From positions 29,586,421 to 29,650,420 of the forward strand of contig OY979716.1 in the NCBI GenBank assembly GCA_963855995.1: a stretch of DNA of 64,000 nucleotides, written 5' to 3'. Below the pieces are notes generated by a model that worked only from the letters and a program-made list of their open reading frames with translations, had not been told where the DNA came from and made no database searches. The DNA comes from Muricea muricata (lineage: Eukaryota > Cnidaria > Anthozoa > Malacalcyonacea > Plexauridae). Below, one piece after another: positions 45,016 through 57,300 of the stretch (position 1 is the stretch's first letter; each line of letters starts with the position of its first letter). The translations under genes and the position numbers were made by a program.

Positions 45016-47563
45016 ATGGATGGCGCACAACAATTGGATGAAGGAAAAGTAGAAGAACTCGTCGGCACTATTTTGTCCCATCCTTTGTTCCAGGAAACGT
45101 TGAACAATCTATTTAATAATTCATCTTCGACGCCCACTGCTTTGCCATCTGCACAATCCGTTAATAGGTCAACCCCGCCATCCAATTTGCAATCCACCAG
45201 CAGAAGCACAACTGGTAGTATTAGTGCAACATCTACTTCATGTGGCACTTCAAGTACAAGCAGATATTCAACACCAGCAGAAGAATTCTCAGCGTTGTTC
45301 AGGCGAGGGTCGTCTTCTTGTAGCAATACACCAACATTTCAACGCGGAGTTAGTCATTGACAACCCAACCAAGCTACAAGAGTTAGGCAACGGGCAGCAA
45401 GCGCTCCTTACACTACCTCTCAGAACAGCAATCGCCCTAGAGCAAGAGACGAAATATCCAGAACAAAGGATGTCGTATTACTACCTGACTCGTAGGCAGA
45501 AAGAATCGTACGTGCACCAGAAAAAGCAGACCTCATGGAGCGAGGATATGTGCACAGCGAACTCGTGGTCAATAAAACATGGTCAGAACATGAAGTTATC
45601 GAGTATTTCGAGGAAATACTTCGTGGTCGGAGGTACAAAGTATTATAATACGTACGATTTAAATTAAGAAGTGACTAGGACACTTGCATTTAAAATTCAC
45701 CCCTGCTAATGTAACATTGTAAAGACATAAAACATAGGGGGGGACACCCTGCATACCATTGTGTTTGTTGTTGTTTCTTGAAATTGCATTCGGCAAGCTG
45801 AAAAGGTTTCTTTTTCGGTGGAAATCCTTAATCAAACATGACCTTTTGGTTGCTAGTCCAATTTCCCACCAACTGAGCTAGGAGGTGAAGCCAATTCTTA
45901 ATTTATTATTTCCATAGAATTGAAGTACTGCTTGGTGTTGGAGCAAGTCTCAAACGCCCTTGTCTAGTAAAAGATCAGAAATTAGATGGTGCCATGATCA
46001 GTCGTCTGTTTGCCCAAAAGATTATATGGCTTCGATCATTCCAGGATCTCCCATGTAGCTCTTCTCAGCTAAAATTGGATCAACTGCTTGAGGTAAATGT
46101 AGTGGCCAATTTATCTTAAACATTAAAATTAATGTTTTAGATACAAATTATAAACACATTACATTCCAGCACAAAAGTTGTTGTTAAAGAATTACTATAC
46201 AAAGTTCCTCAAAAGCTATCAATTACCCCACTAAGTAGTAGGGGTGCACCAGTTTTCTCAGTTCCAGCTGGTTACATGTAGTTCCAGCCAATTTTGGATC
46301 CAGATAGAGTTAAAAATATTGGTTCTGATGAATCCCTACTCTACTAAGCAGCAATACACTCAAATGCACCCTACTTTATTCTCTTACTGTGCTTAACCAT
46401 TTTTAAAAATGGCAATACTCTGTCCAACACCAGACGATTTTACATACTTGTTAGGGAGAGAGTGTTTACTCATCCAGAACAGAGTCTTGCTCTTCAATGG
46501 GTTAACTGAACAATTTCACCATACATCTTGTTAAGCAAACAAACTTACCACACACCTTGTTTACCCATAAAGCAGCAATGCACCTGAATGCACCCTACTT
46601 TATACTGGACTCTAATGCCAGATGATTTTAGTCATCAAGGGAAGAGTCTTCCACTTTAATGTTGGTTAAAGAGCACCTGCAAAGTTTCTTTTGCAGACAA
46701 TGCAACTAAAGGCTTATTGTATGTTAATCACTGTTTGTTTTGCATTACCAATCTTACAGGATGGTACTCAAACAATCGAAATAAATGATGGAGAAGAAAA
46801 TCCTGGGGAAACAAGTTCTGATGCAATGAAAAAACTTGCTGATATATATCCTGATAAATCACAATCAGAACTTCACTCAGCACTAACAATTACAAATGGC
46901 AATGCTGAAGAAGCAGTGCACTTACTGTTAGATGTTGAAGATACTGAGCCAAATGATATACCATCATCATCAACCACTTCAACAGACAATGATCTTCTTC
47001 TGATTACATCATACGATGAACCAGTGCATGTTATTTTGATGAACTTTGCCAGTAATGCGATTGATACAGATAATGATATATGGGTGGATGTAAACAGGGA
47101 TAATGTATGGTGCATATGTTTGGGTTTCTACAAGACAGCATTGAATCATCCAGAGAGACTTGCAAAAAACCTCTGTGTTAAGTTTGTTGGTTCAGGAGAG
47201 ATGGGGATTGATGTTGGAGCATTGAGAAATGAGCTTTTTTCGTTGTGTTTGGGCGAAGCTATCAAAAGGTTGTTTGAAGGCGATGTAGCGTTAATTCCAA
47301 GAAGGGGAATCGGGAGCAAAGGTATTCAGTTTGAGGTAGTTGGAGCAATGATTGCTCACTCTGAATTACAAGGGGGGCCAGGTTTTCCTTTTCTTGCAGA
47401 GTGGGTTGTTGATTACTTGCTTGGTGAAGATCCTTCAAATTTAATTGTTTCCAAGGAATATATTTCTCAGAGTGAAGTGACCTCTACCCTCCTGGAGTTG
47501 ATAGAGGAGCTGGATAAGGTTCAAACTCCAAAGGCACTAATGTTCAAACTCCAGAGGCACTAA
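45016..47563 (+). pseudogene. HECT/CUE-domain protein (G2E3-like) carried by the IS3EU-like element
   Basis: Exons are 45,016-about 45,632, 45,918-46,092 and 46,760-47,563. The first encodes a Ser/Thr-rich region then RTKDVVLLPD and KADLMERGYV, with two in-frame stops (near 45,358 and 45,495). The second encodes EVLLGVGASLKRPCLVKDQ. The third has a CUE-like ubiquitin-binding segment (MKKLADIYPDKSQSELHSAL, NAEEAVHLLLD) and the start of a HECT domain (VKFVGSGEMGIDVGALRNEL, MIAHSELQGGPGFPFL, EWVVDYLLG). The reading frame ends at QRHstop inside the tail of the transposase gene. The HECT C-lobe with its catalytic Cys is therefore missing, and this copy could not be a ubiquitin ligase. Confidence 0.75.
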
Positions 47564-49286
47564 TGCACTTTGTGATTGTTGGTTTTCATTTAAGTGGATA
47601 GGTGACTCAGGAATAACCACATCATTATCTGTCTCCGCATCTGGATATGGAGCCTCTTCATCAATTCCATAGTCGTCCCAAGTATTCAGTAGGGATTCTT
47701 CAGCTGATTGGGGATCAATATAAAATAAACAAGTCATTCCATAACGCCAAAGCTGATGAGGCGATCTATTATTGGCAGTAGAAATTGGGTGGTGTGCCCA
47801 ATCTCTTGCCATCTCATGGAGAGCTCTGTTTATTCGTGGTAGATAAATGTAGTGAAGACTGAATAAGTGAAGCTCATTTAATGGATCTAACAAGTGATTA
47901 TCCTCCAAAAAGTAGAAAATGTTTTGAAAGTGTCGAACCACAACTCTTTTGACTTCCCCCCAAAGGCGCTCAATGGGTTGGTTGTGTACTGATGTGCCTG
48001 TTATCATGCTACCTCGGTTTATACCTTTGACATAAAGCATATACCGAGCGACATCCACATTTTCTGTGCCAAAATCAGATCGAACTCTTGACGGTTGACC
48101 ATGGGCAGCAATAGCAGCTTCAAATAATTCGAGAACCGTCTTTGCTTTATTGTTCGTACTGCATCGCAGAAAAACAATCAACCTGCTATACCCGCCTATT
48201 CCCCCATGAATGACAAGCCTCCATCTAATTAATTTATGATGGCCATCAATGTGCCTACATCAGTGTGTAGAGAAAGATGTATAAGACAAGGCATTCACTC
48301 TTGGGAGTATCATGTGGGGGTGGCCTTTGTAGCCACAAGGTTTGATCTGCAAGGTTAGATATGATATTTTAGATTTAAAAATAAAATAAATTGGAATTTT
48401 GTCATGCAGTACATTTTGTGCTGGGCAATTTTTGTCTGCAACCATAATAGAGATTACATTCAGCACATTCATGTCATTTGTACTATGTCTTTAATTGAAA
48501 AGAAAATTGCACTCCACTTAGTTAAAATATGCAAATCCGTCACTTACCAAAGAGAGTTAGGTGCACGTACACTGTACTGCTGTCTCACAATGCTTACTGT
48601 TCTTCGTAATGCTCTACTTACGCGGTCCACTGTGTTTATAGCATCCCTTAGACGATGACGTTGCACATGTATCCCTCTGGACCTACATGCTCCCAAAATG
48701 TAACTTTCTCCAGCATTTGGAAGAATGTTCAAGATTTCTCATAGATTGTACATAATTGATCATGAGATATATCTGAATATGTGCTACGAGGACCGGTTCT
48801 GCTTGAAGTTGTCATGCCTGTTTCTTTTCTTCTTCGCTGAATTGTCCTCTCACTAGCGCCAAGAAGTGCTGCAACTTTTTTCCAAGACTTATGTATACTA
48901 TACAAACGTTCCACTTCTTCTCTAGTAATCGACTTTCTAGGTCTACCGATCGTACCCTCCTCGTGAAGATCATTTGCAGCTGAGGCATCGTAATCGTAAT
49001 TTAATTCAGCCATACAATCACCATCTGCTGAAAGAATACCTTCAAACATTCCATGGATTGCTTGAATTTCAGCAATAAGCTGATTGCAATTTACTGCTAA
49101 AGCTCCATCAGCTTCAATTTCTTCAAATCTCCGATATAAAACATTGAGCACATTTAAAAAGTCTTCAATCCTTCTTTGCCAAAATTCCAGTGAATTCAAA
49201 TTTCCACTGAACAGTTGACGCCTAGCTTGCTGGATTTGGTTAGGTAAATCGGAAAGAAACTGTTCAACATCGACTTCGAACTCCAT
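47537..49286 (-). pseudogene. Integrase-core transposase of the IS3EU-like element
   Basis: Exon 1 (about 48,730-49,286) has a coiled N-terminus and a helix-turn-helix (GRPRKSITREEVERLYSIH, KVAALLGASERTIQRRRKE). Exon 2 (48,548-about 48,735) has LPNAGESYILGACRSRGI and VQRHRLRDAINTVD. Exon 3 (47,537-48,254) joins as [21 protein letters not shown] and holds the DDE set: D in HIDGHHK, D in [10 protein letters not shown] and E in [11 protein letters not shown]. The exon 2/3 junction is exact (TTTG|gtaagt, tgatgtag|GCAC). Exons 1 and 2 overlap in different frames near 48,730, so there is one frameshift there. Otherwise the gene is full length. Confidence 0.8.
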
Positions 49287-51009
49287 GTCTAACTTGCAGA
49301 AATTTCATGTCACTACTTCATGTAAAGTTTTAAATTTGTACCCTGACCGTGCAATAAGGAACTTGTTCCCAGGGCAGACCTTATATAACAAAACAGACCT
49401 TATATATTGGCAGCAGACCTTATATAATGAAAACAGACCTTATATATCGGCAACAGACCATATATAATAAAAGCAGACCTTACATATTGGCAACAGACCT
49501 TATATATCGGCAACAGATCTTATTTATTAGGAAGAAACACATACTATATAACAAACAGAGACTATAATGGATATTTTAGACTTTTGTCCACTATGGCGCC
49601 TCATAGATGTGTTTGTCATGTGTGTAGGCTCAGAAATAAGCTGTTGCAATTGATACATAGATGACAAAATGTAAGTTTTTCAGTACGTGGTTCAGGTAGA
49701 TATTTAAAATAATCACAGTTCATATCTCCCAAAATAAACAACTGCCTCTTCATGAGGTCACATTTTTCTAGAAACATTGTGTAACCATCAAATAAATCTA
49801 CATTTGCACTTGGCGGTCTGCACCAGATGCAGACTAAAAACAACGTGCTGTAAGGAAGAATAATCTCTACACAGACAATTTCTAGTCGGGCAGGGACAAA
49901 TTCTTGTCTAACTTAAAAGGATAAAGTATTTTTAATGTATAGAGCAGCTACCCCTCCGCCATGTCTATTTCGGTCTTTTCTTATTATAACATAAACAGGG
50001 ATCTGTATTTCTCCATCTGATATGCTATGATTGAGTTTAGATTCATTAATGGCTAGCACATCCAAAGGACTAGACATCAAAATAAAACAAATCTCATCAA
50101 TCTGTTTATACAAACTATTTATGTTGATACATGCAATCTTAAAACCTTTAATATTAGCAATACAATGCAGCGGTGATCTATCACTGCCATCAATAGAACC
50201 ATATTGACTTGTCAAAGTTAAATCTTCACGCAAGGTATACTGTTTCATGTTCCCTATTGGAAATATTGATCGATTGACAAGTTAAGTATGATGAATCTAG
50301 CTCATTATCAAACTGAGTTGTACACGTAATTCTTTGTAATGAATCTAAAGTTTCAGACTCGAAAATTAAAGAACAAAAAGTTAAGGAGTCCCCCTTCTCG
50401 CCTTCGCGAGTACAGCTCCCAATTGACGTAATGTTTCTTCCATCTGATTGATCTGTGATAACTGTTTTCTACCTCATATAAAACTTTTAAAGCTAGCTGC
50501 TAGTAAAGCGGATCCTTTAGCATTCAAATGAATTTTACTTTTATTCAAGCAAGATCTATATTTACATGATGTATAAAAGAATACTTATTTAATGCACACA
50601 TTCTTTAATCTTACTATTTACCTCTAACAGTTTATCATGGATAGAGACATCATTTCTTTCTGTTAAGCCTGAAACACCAACCTTCGCATTTGGGTAAATG
50701 ATTTTTATAGTTGAGTACAACTGCTCAATTTTACTAGCACACTCATTCACTGTATCAATGGTCATGTTATTTGTTCCACAATGGATTATAACTTGCGATG
50801 CCTCTGTATTAGAACACTTGTTTCGGAATTTTTTATCTATTTCCTCAACTGTTCTACCCAGATAGGTATATTCATAAACTTTTTTCCTCGTTAAATTCTG
50901 TTTGCACAAATCACCCTTACAGATATTTGCTCATTGATTGTCACCAACTGACGCCTAAAAATATGTGCTTGGGAACCAACATTTTGCCTCTAGAGAGACA
51001 GATTGCTTA

Positions 51010-53570
51010 TGTGAAACGTACTGAAATCACGCGCATGTGAAATGTAAGCATGTATTGACCGCGGATATTATCCCCGGTGAAACGAGACAGCATGTCATGT
51101 GACACCGGATATGAGATAAAAAGAAGAACACGTTTTTTGTACGTTTTGTGTAGTTGAAAATATTGTACGTATTTGAACAAAATTAAATGAGTCAAAAGAA
51201 TAATAGAACTATTATTTTGTGTTGTTGTATACTTATTAAAGTTACAAGGATCGTAACATTTTGGCGATCCTGCCAGGACCCAAACGGGGTTAAATACAGA
51301 CAAAGAAATACTTACAGAGGAAAAAATATGCCATGTTTATCGCATTTTGGGTTTAAAATATGGTGTCAAAATGGATTATAAGTCTGAACGAGTGCATATA
51401 GTGTCTATGGATGTTGTGGGTACGAGATAATTGACTATTTGATCGGTAAGCTATCTTAATCTTGTCGAATTCATGGACAATATGGCTCAAAATTTAGACC
51501 AACTTGAGAACTTACAACTATGACTCGAGTCGAAAATTTGTGGATTGTCGGTGGAAGCACTTAGTAAATTTGCCCAACATGTAGAGTTAAATGTGGAGGG
51601 GCTTAGAAAAATTTAAATTTCTAAAAAGATCAGAAAGAAAATTGAATCTAAGCTCGAAGTGTCAGGGGACAAAAAGGCTTTACTCGAGGGCTATTTTGAT
51701 CTGGTGAACCCCGAACCACCACCACTTGAGGTTGAGGAGAATGAAGTTGCTACAAGTAGTGTGACCAATAATGAAGCACAGGTAAAAAAGTCGGACACTG
51801 AACCAGCATTGAAAGATCCTGCAAGTAAGATAAATGTTGACTAAGCTAGAGCATTAAAACGACTTTAAAATCTTTCGCGTTGTTGGTGGAGACAGACAGA
51901 AGGATTGTTTATCTTTTGTCAGTCTGTCCCCACAAATAGATGCTGGTGTTAAGGCAGGCTACCATGAGTCTGAAATCGTTGAAGCTGTTATCCGAGCTGT
52001 CAGTACAAGTCAAAAACTTTGGTCATATCTCGAAATGATGGACAACCTGTCACTGATTCAATTAAAGCAAATTCTAAGAGCCCATTTTAAAGAAAAGACT
52101 AGAACTGAGTTATACCAAGAGCTAACCAGTCTATGTTAGAGCCCAAAAGAGTCAGTTCAAGATTTTCTGATGAGGGCAATGAATCTTTGTGAACAGGTTA
52201 TATTTGCCTCACAGAAAGAGGACAGTGTTTTCAAATATGACAAGTATCAGGTGCAGTCATTATTTGTACATGTTGTGGAGACAGGAATTCAACAGGAATC
52301 TGTCCGAGCCAAGCTGCAACCTTATTTGGAAAAGCCTGGTATCACTGATGAGGAATTGATGGAATGAGTTAATGTTGCAGTGTCTGTAGAAATGGAACGA
52401 CATAATAAGTTGGCAAGTAAAGCTAAGAAAAGTGCTCAAGTTAGCCAAATTGGTAGTCATATAGACATTAGTGGCAAGATTGTAGTGGCATTGGGGATAC
52501 ACCATTGGGAAAGAAAAAGGACTCGAAGGCAAAGAAAAACTTGAATGAGAATGACCAAATATCTGCAACCTTGAAATCTGTACAAGCTGACTTGGCATAT
52601 CTGAAAGAAGCATTCCAAAAGTCCCAGAGTAATCAAAGTGATACAGCTAAGTATCATTGGCAGAACCAAAGACAACAAAGGAAACATTTATGTGACTCAT
52701 GTAAGTCATCCGGCAAACGGGTATGTGATCACTGTTTTAAATGTGGTTTAAGTGAACACTTTGCCAGAGGGTGGAAAACATTGCAGGGAAACGGAAGACG
52801 GCTACAACCAGGGGACAGGGGGTAGCCCAGCAAACCAATTTGTCCCATTTATGTACATATTGCCAAGTAAAGGAGATAAACACTCCATTCAAACAGTGTA
52901 GCAACTGCAAGTTCTTTAGATACTGTTCTGAGTCATGCCAGCAGCAACACTGGAATGAACACAAAACATGTAAAAAATTATCTGAACTCAATGAGCAGAA
53001 ATTGAGAGAAAATTTTAGAAATGATGGGGTGTACGCTTGCCACTTGACTCCCAGAGAGGATTCGGCAATCACACGGTTAGTGGGAAAGAGATGTACAGTG
53101 CAATGTTCATTGAATGGGGTAAAAACAACTGCCCTTTGGGACACAGGTGCACAAGTCTCAATTGTGTCTAATGACTTGATTTGTGAAAACCTACCAAATG
53201 CCAAAATACAAGGAGTCGAGAAACTCCTTGACGTTAGCAACCTTGAGTTAAAAGCTGCAAATGGAACTGCACTGCCATATAGTGGTTTGGTCTGAGATTG
53301 ATTTTTCCCTGATTGGGACAAACAATGACTATGGGTTGAAGGTACTATTCCTAGTTTGTAAAGACGTATTAGACCAACCAGTTATAGGCCACAATGGTTT
53401 TGAGGAGATTACCAGAAAATCATCTGCAACAAGCAAGAGCGATGAACAGCCACCGTTTCTAGATGTACTATTTTGTAGCTTAAGGAATATCAAGCATTGT
53501 AAATCAACTGGGTCTCAAACACATGGCTCAAACACTATGAGCCCCCGATGCTATGTTTGATACCATTAGA
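51010..53570 (+). mobile_element. LTR retrotransposon fossil (Gypsy/Metaviridae-like), 5' part
   Basis: A probable 5' LTR (51,010 to about 51,260, TG...CA) is followed by a TTTTGGCGATCCTGCC-type start of the internal region. The remains include a gag-like region, a Cys/His knuckle region, a MYND-type finger (CSNCKFFRYCSESCQQQHW, near 52,880-52,960) and a retropepsin-like region (LWDTGAQVSIVS, near 53,130). Nothing of reverse transcriptase or integrase, and no second LTR, is seen in the window. The copy is incomplete and broken by several defects. With a single LTR no age can be measured, but it looks old. Confidence 0.75.
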
Positions 53571-54350
53571 TGCCAAAAAGGATTTTCTTTTTATTTACCT
53601 ATATTTGAAATTGGGGCCACAAACCAATATTTAAAAAATACAATTCAAAATTATGCGATTTTTACATATTTTCTAAATTCGATAAATTTTGCAAGCTTAT
53701 CTTTTGGAATTACACCCCTGAAGTAACATAAAAAAAAGCTCAAAAATTTGAGGTATATAAAATTAATTTAAACTTACAATTCATTGCCATATCAAGTTCT
53801 TTCTCGCTGATTACTGTTTTAAACAAAGCCATACCTCGACGTATACTGTATTTGCCCCCATATTCACGACGTCATATTTACTTATGCACTATCTCAATTG
53901 GCAAAATATCATTCCAAAGCAAGGAATGCATGATCAATTTTTCAAAAAATAATTATTGAGCTGTAGATTGTTTGAATAGAAAACAAAATTTCATCTGCTA
54001 AAACAGCTACAGCTTGTTCCTAACTTCCTGCTTTGTTTACTTGTACAAATTTTTTTGCCCACGATTTTTTGGTCAGCGACAACAAATTTTCTATCTGTTC
54101 AGTATGCTAAAATCTTGGAAACCAGACTTTCAACAGACTCTTCTACATTTTCTACATTTATCTCTCGAGTTTCCAAAATTTGAACTGTTTTGTATAACTG
54201 GATTTGCCCCTTGATTACCATTACTTCAACTCTCTTCTTGAGGAAGGCTGTTGTAAGTTCCCAGCGCAGCGCCGCCAGCTTCCCGATTGCTGTAGCTGTT
54301 GGTCTACTTCATGTAAATTATTATTGTTAATGGTATGATTGACATATTAT
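53570..54350. other. No supported gene
   Basis: AT-rich; only chance ORFs. Confidence 0.5.
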
Positions 54351-57300
54351 GGCACCAAGGGTGAATTGCAATATGTTTACAATGATAAGGATAAATAAAT
54401 AAAGTAGGCTACAATACGAAGCTATTAATGATGTATAGAGTAAAAAGGTTATAACATATGTTAAAAATGTATAAAAGCTACTATTGTTCGCTGTTGAAAG
54501 TTGAGCACATTTTAGGAATAAAGCTATTTTTATATTGTTCAGTTCTACATCTAGGCAAACAATAATGGGAACTGTTTCTATTTCCCGATCATGCTTATTC
54601 GAACGAAGCAGAGGTAAAATGTAATTAAGTTTACAGTCAGGATCCTGAATCTTCTTAAATGTTTGTTCGCAGATATCTTGATGCCTTTTGGAGAGACGCT
54701 TACATTGAGCAATTCTAAAAGCATCAGTATATTCAACTTCAGGGTAAACTATATGAAAGTCCCTCTTTTGAACTTTTCAATTTTATCTGACAAGTACATT
54801 GGTAACATAGTATGCCAAACAGAGCAGGCATATTCAAGAGTTGACTGTACCAGCGAGAAGTAAACTACCAACAGATCAATGGGTGAGAGGCCACAACGAT
54901 GTAGGACACAAATAATATGCAATCGTTTCGATGCTTTTTTAATCATTATCACAGTATTGTCTTGCCATTTTAATTTGTTATTAAGTGTGACACCCAGGAC
55001 TTTAAAGGAAGTAACCAGTTGGAGGGGAATATTCTCTATACAAAGCTGATAATTCTCTATACAAAGCTAATAATAATCTCTTTACATTTATTGCCATTTA
55101 GTTTCATATTATTATTCCTCGCCCACATCTCGATTGAACTAAGTCCAATCGTAATGTTGAAGTGTTGTTAATTTTAACGATTTCAGACAATGTAACGTCA
55201 TCCACATATTTTATGAGATGTATTTGAGGTGGTCAATTCAAGGTCAATTGATCATTATGATGAATATCACAGGACCAAGTCTGGTTCCTTGGGGGACTCC
55301 TGCATTAACCATGCCCCACTCGGATCGGGAATTATTAATCCTTACCGATTGTCTACAGTTTGTAAGAAAACTACAAATTCATGGTATAATTGACCTTGTA
55401 ACACCAAGAGATGGAAGTTTAGAAACGAGGATGCTGTGATCAATGCGATGGAAGGCCTTCTTAAAATCAATAAAACAAATGCTTAAATAGTGCGATTGAG
55501 CATCTAATGACTTCAACCAATTGTCAATCATATCAATCAAATTAAATGTGGTAGAAGAACCCTTCAGACAACCAAATTGCTTTGGGTCAATTTTATCTTG
55601 CACATCCTTGATCATTGACTGCACCACAAAGTCTTACAAAATTTTAGACAAGGAAGATGTAAGAGAGATAGGATGCAATTCATCCTCAGAAGTTACCAAG
55701 GAAACTTTAGGGATCGGTGTAATAAGAGCATCCTTCCAGATATCAGGAAATTCACATGTAGCCAAGGAGGTATTGAAAATATGGCAAACAAGATCTGCCA
55801 GTTCATAAGCAAAGTTTCTGATAATACTATTAGGGATGTTGTCAGGTCCATTAGATTTGGAGACTTTGAGTTTGAGCATCTTCGCACAAATCTCCTCAGG
55901 CGTGACGGAAGGTACAATCTCAGGAGCAGGGAGATAAGCAGGCAGTGAGGATATATCCAGGCTAGGGAGATCATCATTAACATGCAAAAAATATGTATTT
56001 AACTCTTGCACAAGGCCTTTACCCGATATAGCTACACCGTCACGAACTATTTTATTGTTATTTGATATTGATCTTTTTTTGCCTGACATCTGATTGATAT
56101 GAGTCCACCATTTCTTTGGGTTACTATTTTTAAGGTTTTTCACCTTATTTTCATAATACGTACGTTTATTTCACCTTATCTCATTCCGCACCTTAATACG
56201 ATAATGACGCCAAAGATCTTTGTTGCCAGAGTGGAAAGCTTTCTGTCTTAACAAGATTTTTAAAGTTGGGTGTCATCCATTGTTTGTCAGTATGATGGAT
56301 TTTGACAGTCTGGATCCGAAATATGTGGTCGTGTATGATCATTTCTTCAGTAAAGGAATTCGCCAACATAGATGCAGAAGTGGTTTCTTTGACATCAGCG
56401 AACCAGTTATGTGAACTATACCATCTCCTGAATGCTACACATGACGATTGTGGAAAACGACAAATTTTCCTTTTAATTGATTTGTTCCCAGTTCTTTCTT
56501 CATTGTTTGCTGGTACCCATTTGATGATACAATGGTCAGATAATCCAAGGGGTGCCATAACTATAGCTGTATAGTAAAATTCTTGCAAGCTTGTAATAAT
56601 GAGATCTAAAGTATTCGTGGCATGCGTTGGGGTATCAACAACTTGATTTAAATTATGGTGACACAGTATGTCACTAATATTTAAATTATTAAAATCACCC
56701 AAGATTACGACACCACAGTCTGGCTGAGTAGATCAAATTCGGTCAAGCTGTTCCACAATATAAGTTATAAGTTCCTTTTGTTCAGTAACTGAGGTATCCG
56801 GTAGGTTGTATAAGACGCGACATATTAAGGCAGTTAGCTGCCTAGGTAGCCTATGAGGTTGTAACTATAGCCATAGGCATTCAAATGCTGGATTTCGAGA
56901 TCTTTCCTTTTAATAGTTGGAATGGAAGATGAAACAAAGACACACACCCCGCCACCTCTCGAAATGATCTATCATTCCTGAAAGTATTAAACCCCCATTT
57001 ACATTGATTAAATCATTGTCAATTTCGTCATTTAACCAAGGCTCAGTAACAGCAATAAATTCTAATGGTTGTACTAAGTATGTAATAACAGGGATAACTC
57101 GTCCATTTTTGGTAGGGGCAAACAAGCATTGGTGAGGAAAAAACTTGGTAAACGTTTAGTAAATGATTTGTAAATACTGGTTGGCAGTTCAGATACATGA
57201 TTAATTGGGATTTCAATTAGATTTCGTGATATATTACTGTCGTCATTATGGATAGGTGTCACAGCTTCCGAGTAACTATCTAGTAATAGTAGTTGTACCA

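Larger units (their letters stand above)
44561..49605. mobile_element. IS3EU-like DNA transposon, 5,045 bp
   Basis: The ends TATGAGGCACCATAGTGGAC and GTCCACTATGGCGCCTCATA are inverted, and GATGTG is duplicated at 44,555-44,560 and 49,606-49,611. Removing the element rejoins the LINE frame as THMTNTSATLRDLIFTND, which confirms the 6-bp duplication. TIRs of about 240-270 bp contain tandem TATATAAGGTCTG units. A 6-bp duplication, a TAY-type start and an integrase-like transposase agree with what I recall of the IS3EU superfamily. A HECT-domain gene is convergent with the transposase gene. Confidence 0.8.
43979..50990 (-). mobile_element. LINE fragment (SGNH esterase and endonuclease), split by IS3EU-like element
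   Basis: Minus-strand pieces lie at 49,606-50,990 and 43,979-44,560. The first piece has an SGNH-type esterase (IIHCGTNNM, YPNAKVGVSGLTERND, then LNAKGSALLAASFKSF) and the N-terminal half of an APE-type endonuclease (IACININSLYKQIDEI, VLAINESKLN, HGGGVAALYI, FILGDMNCDY). The second has the endonuclease end (GMSDHSIIYVI) and the linker before RT (WLNSNIKKMMRDHDYHKKQ). The reverse transcriptase is absent; the piece ends at the repeat that flanks AcademH. SGNH plus APE endonuclease points to the CR1/L2 group. The frame is broken in several places. Confidence 0.8.
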
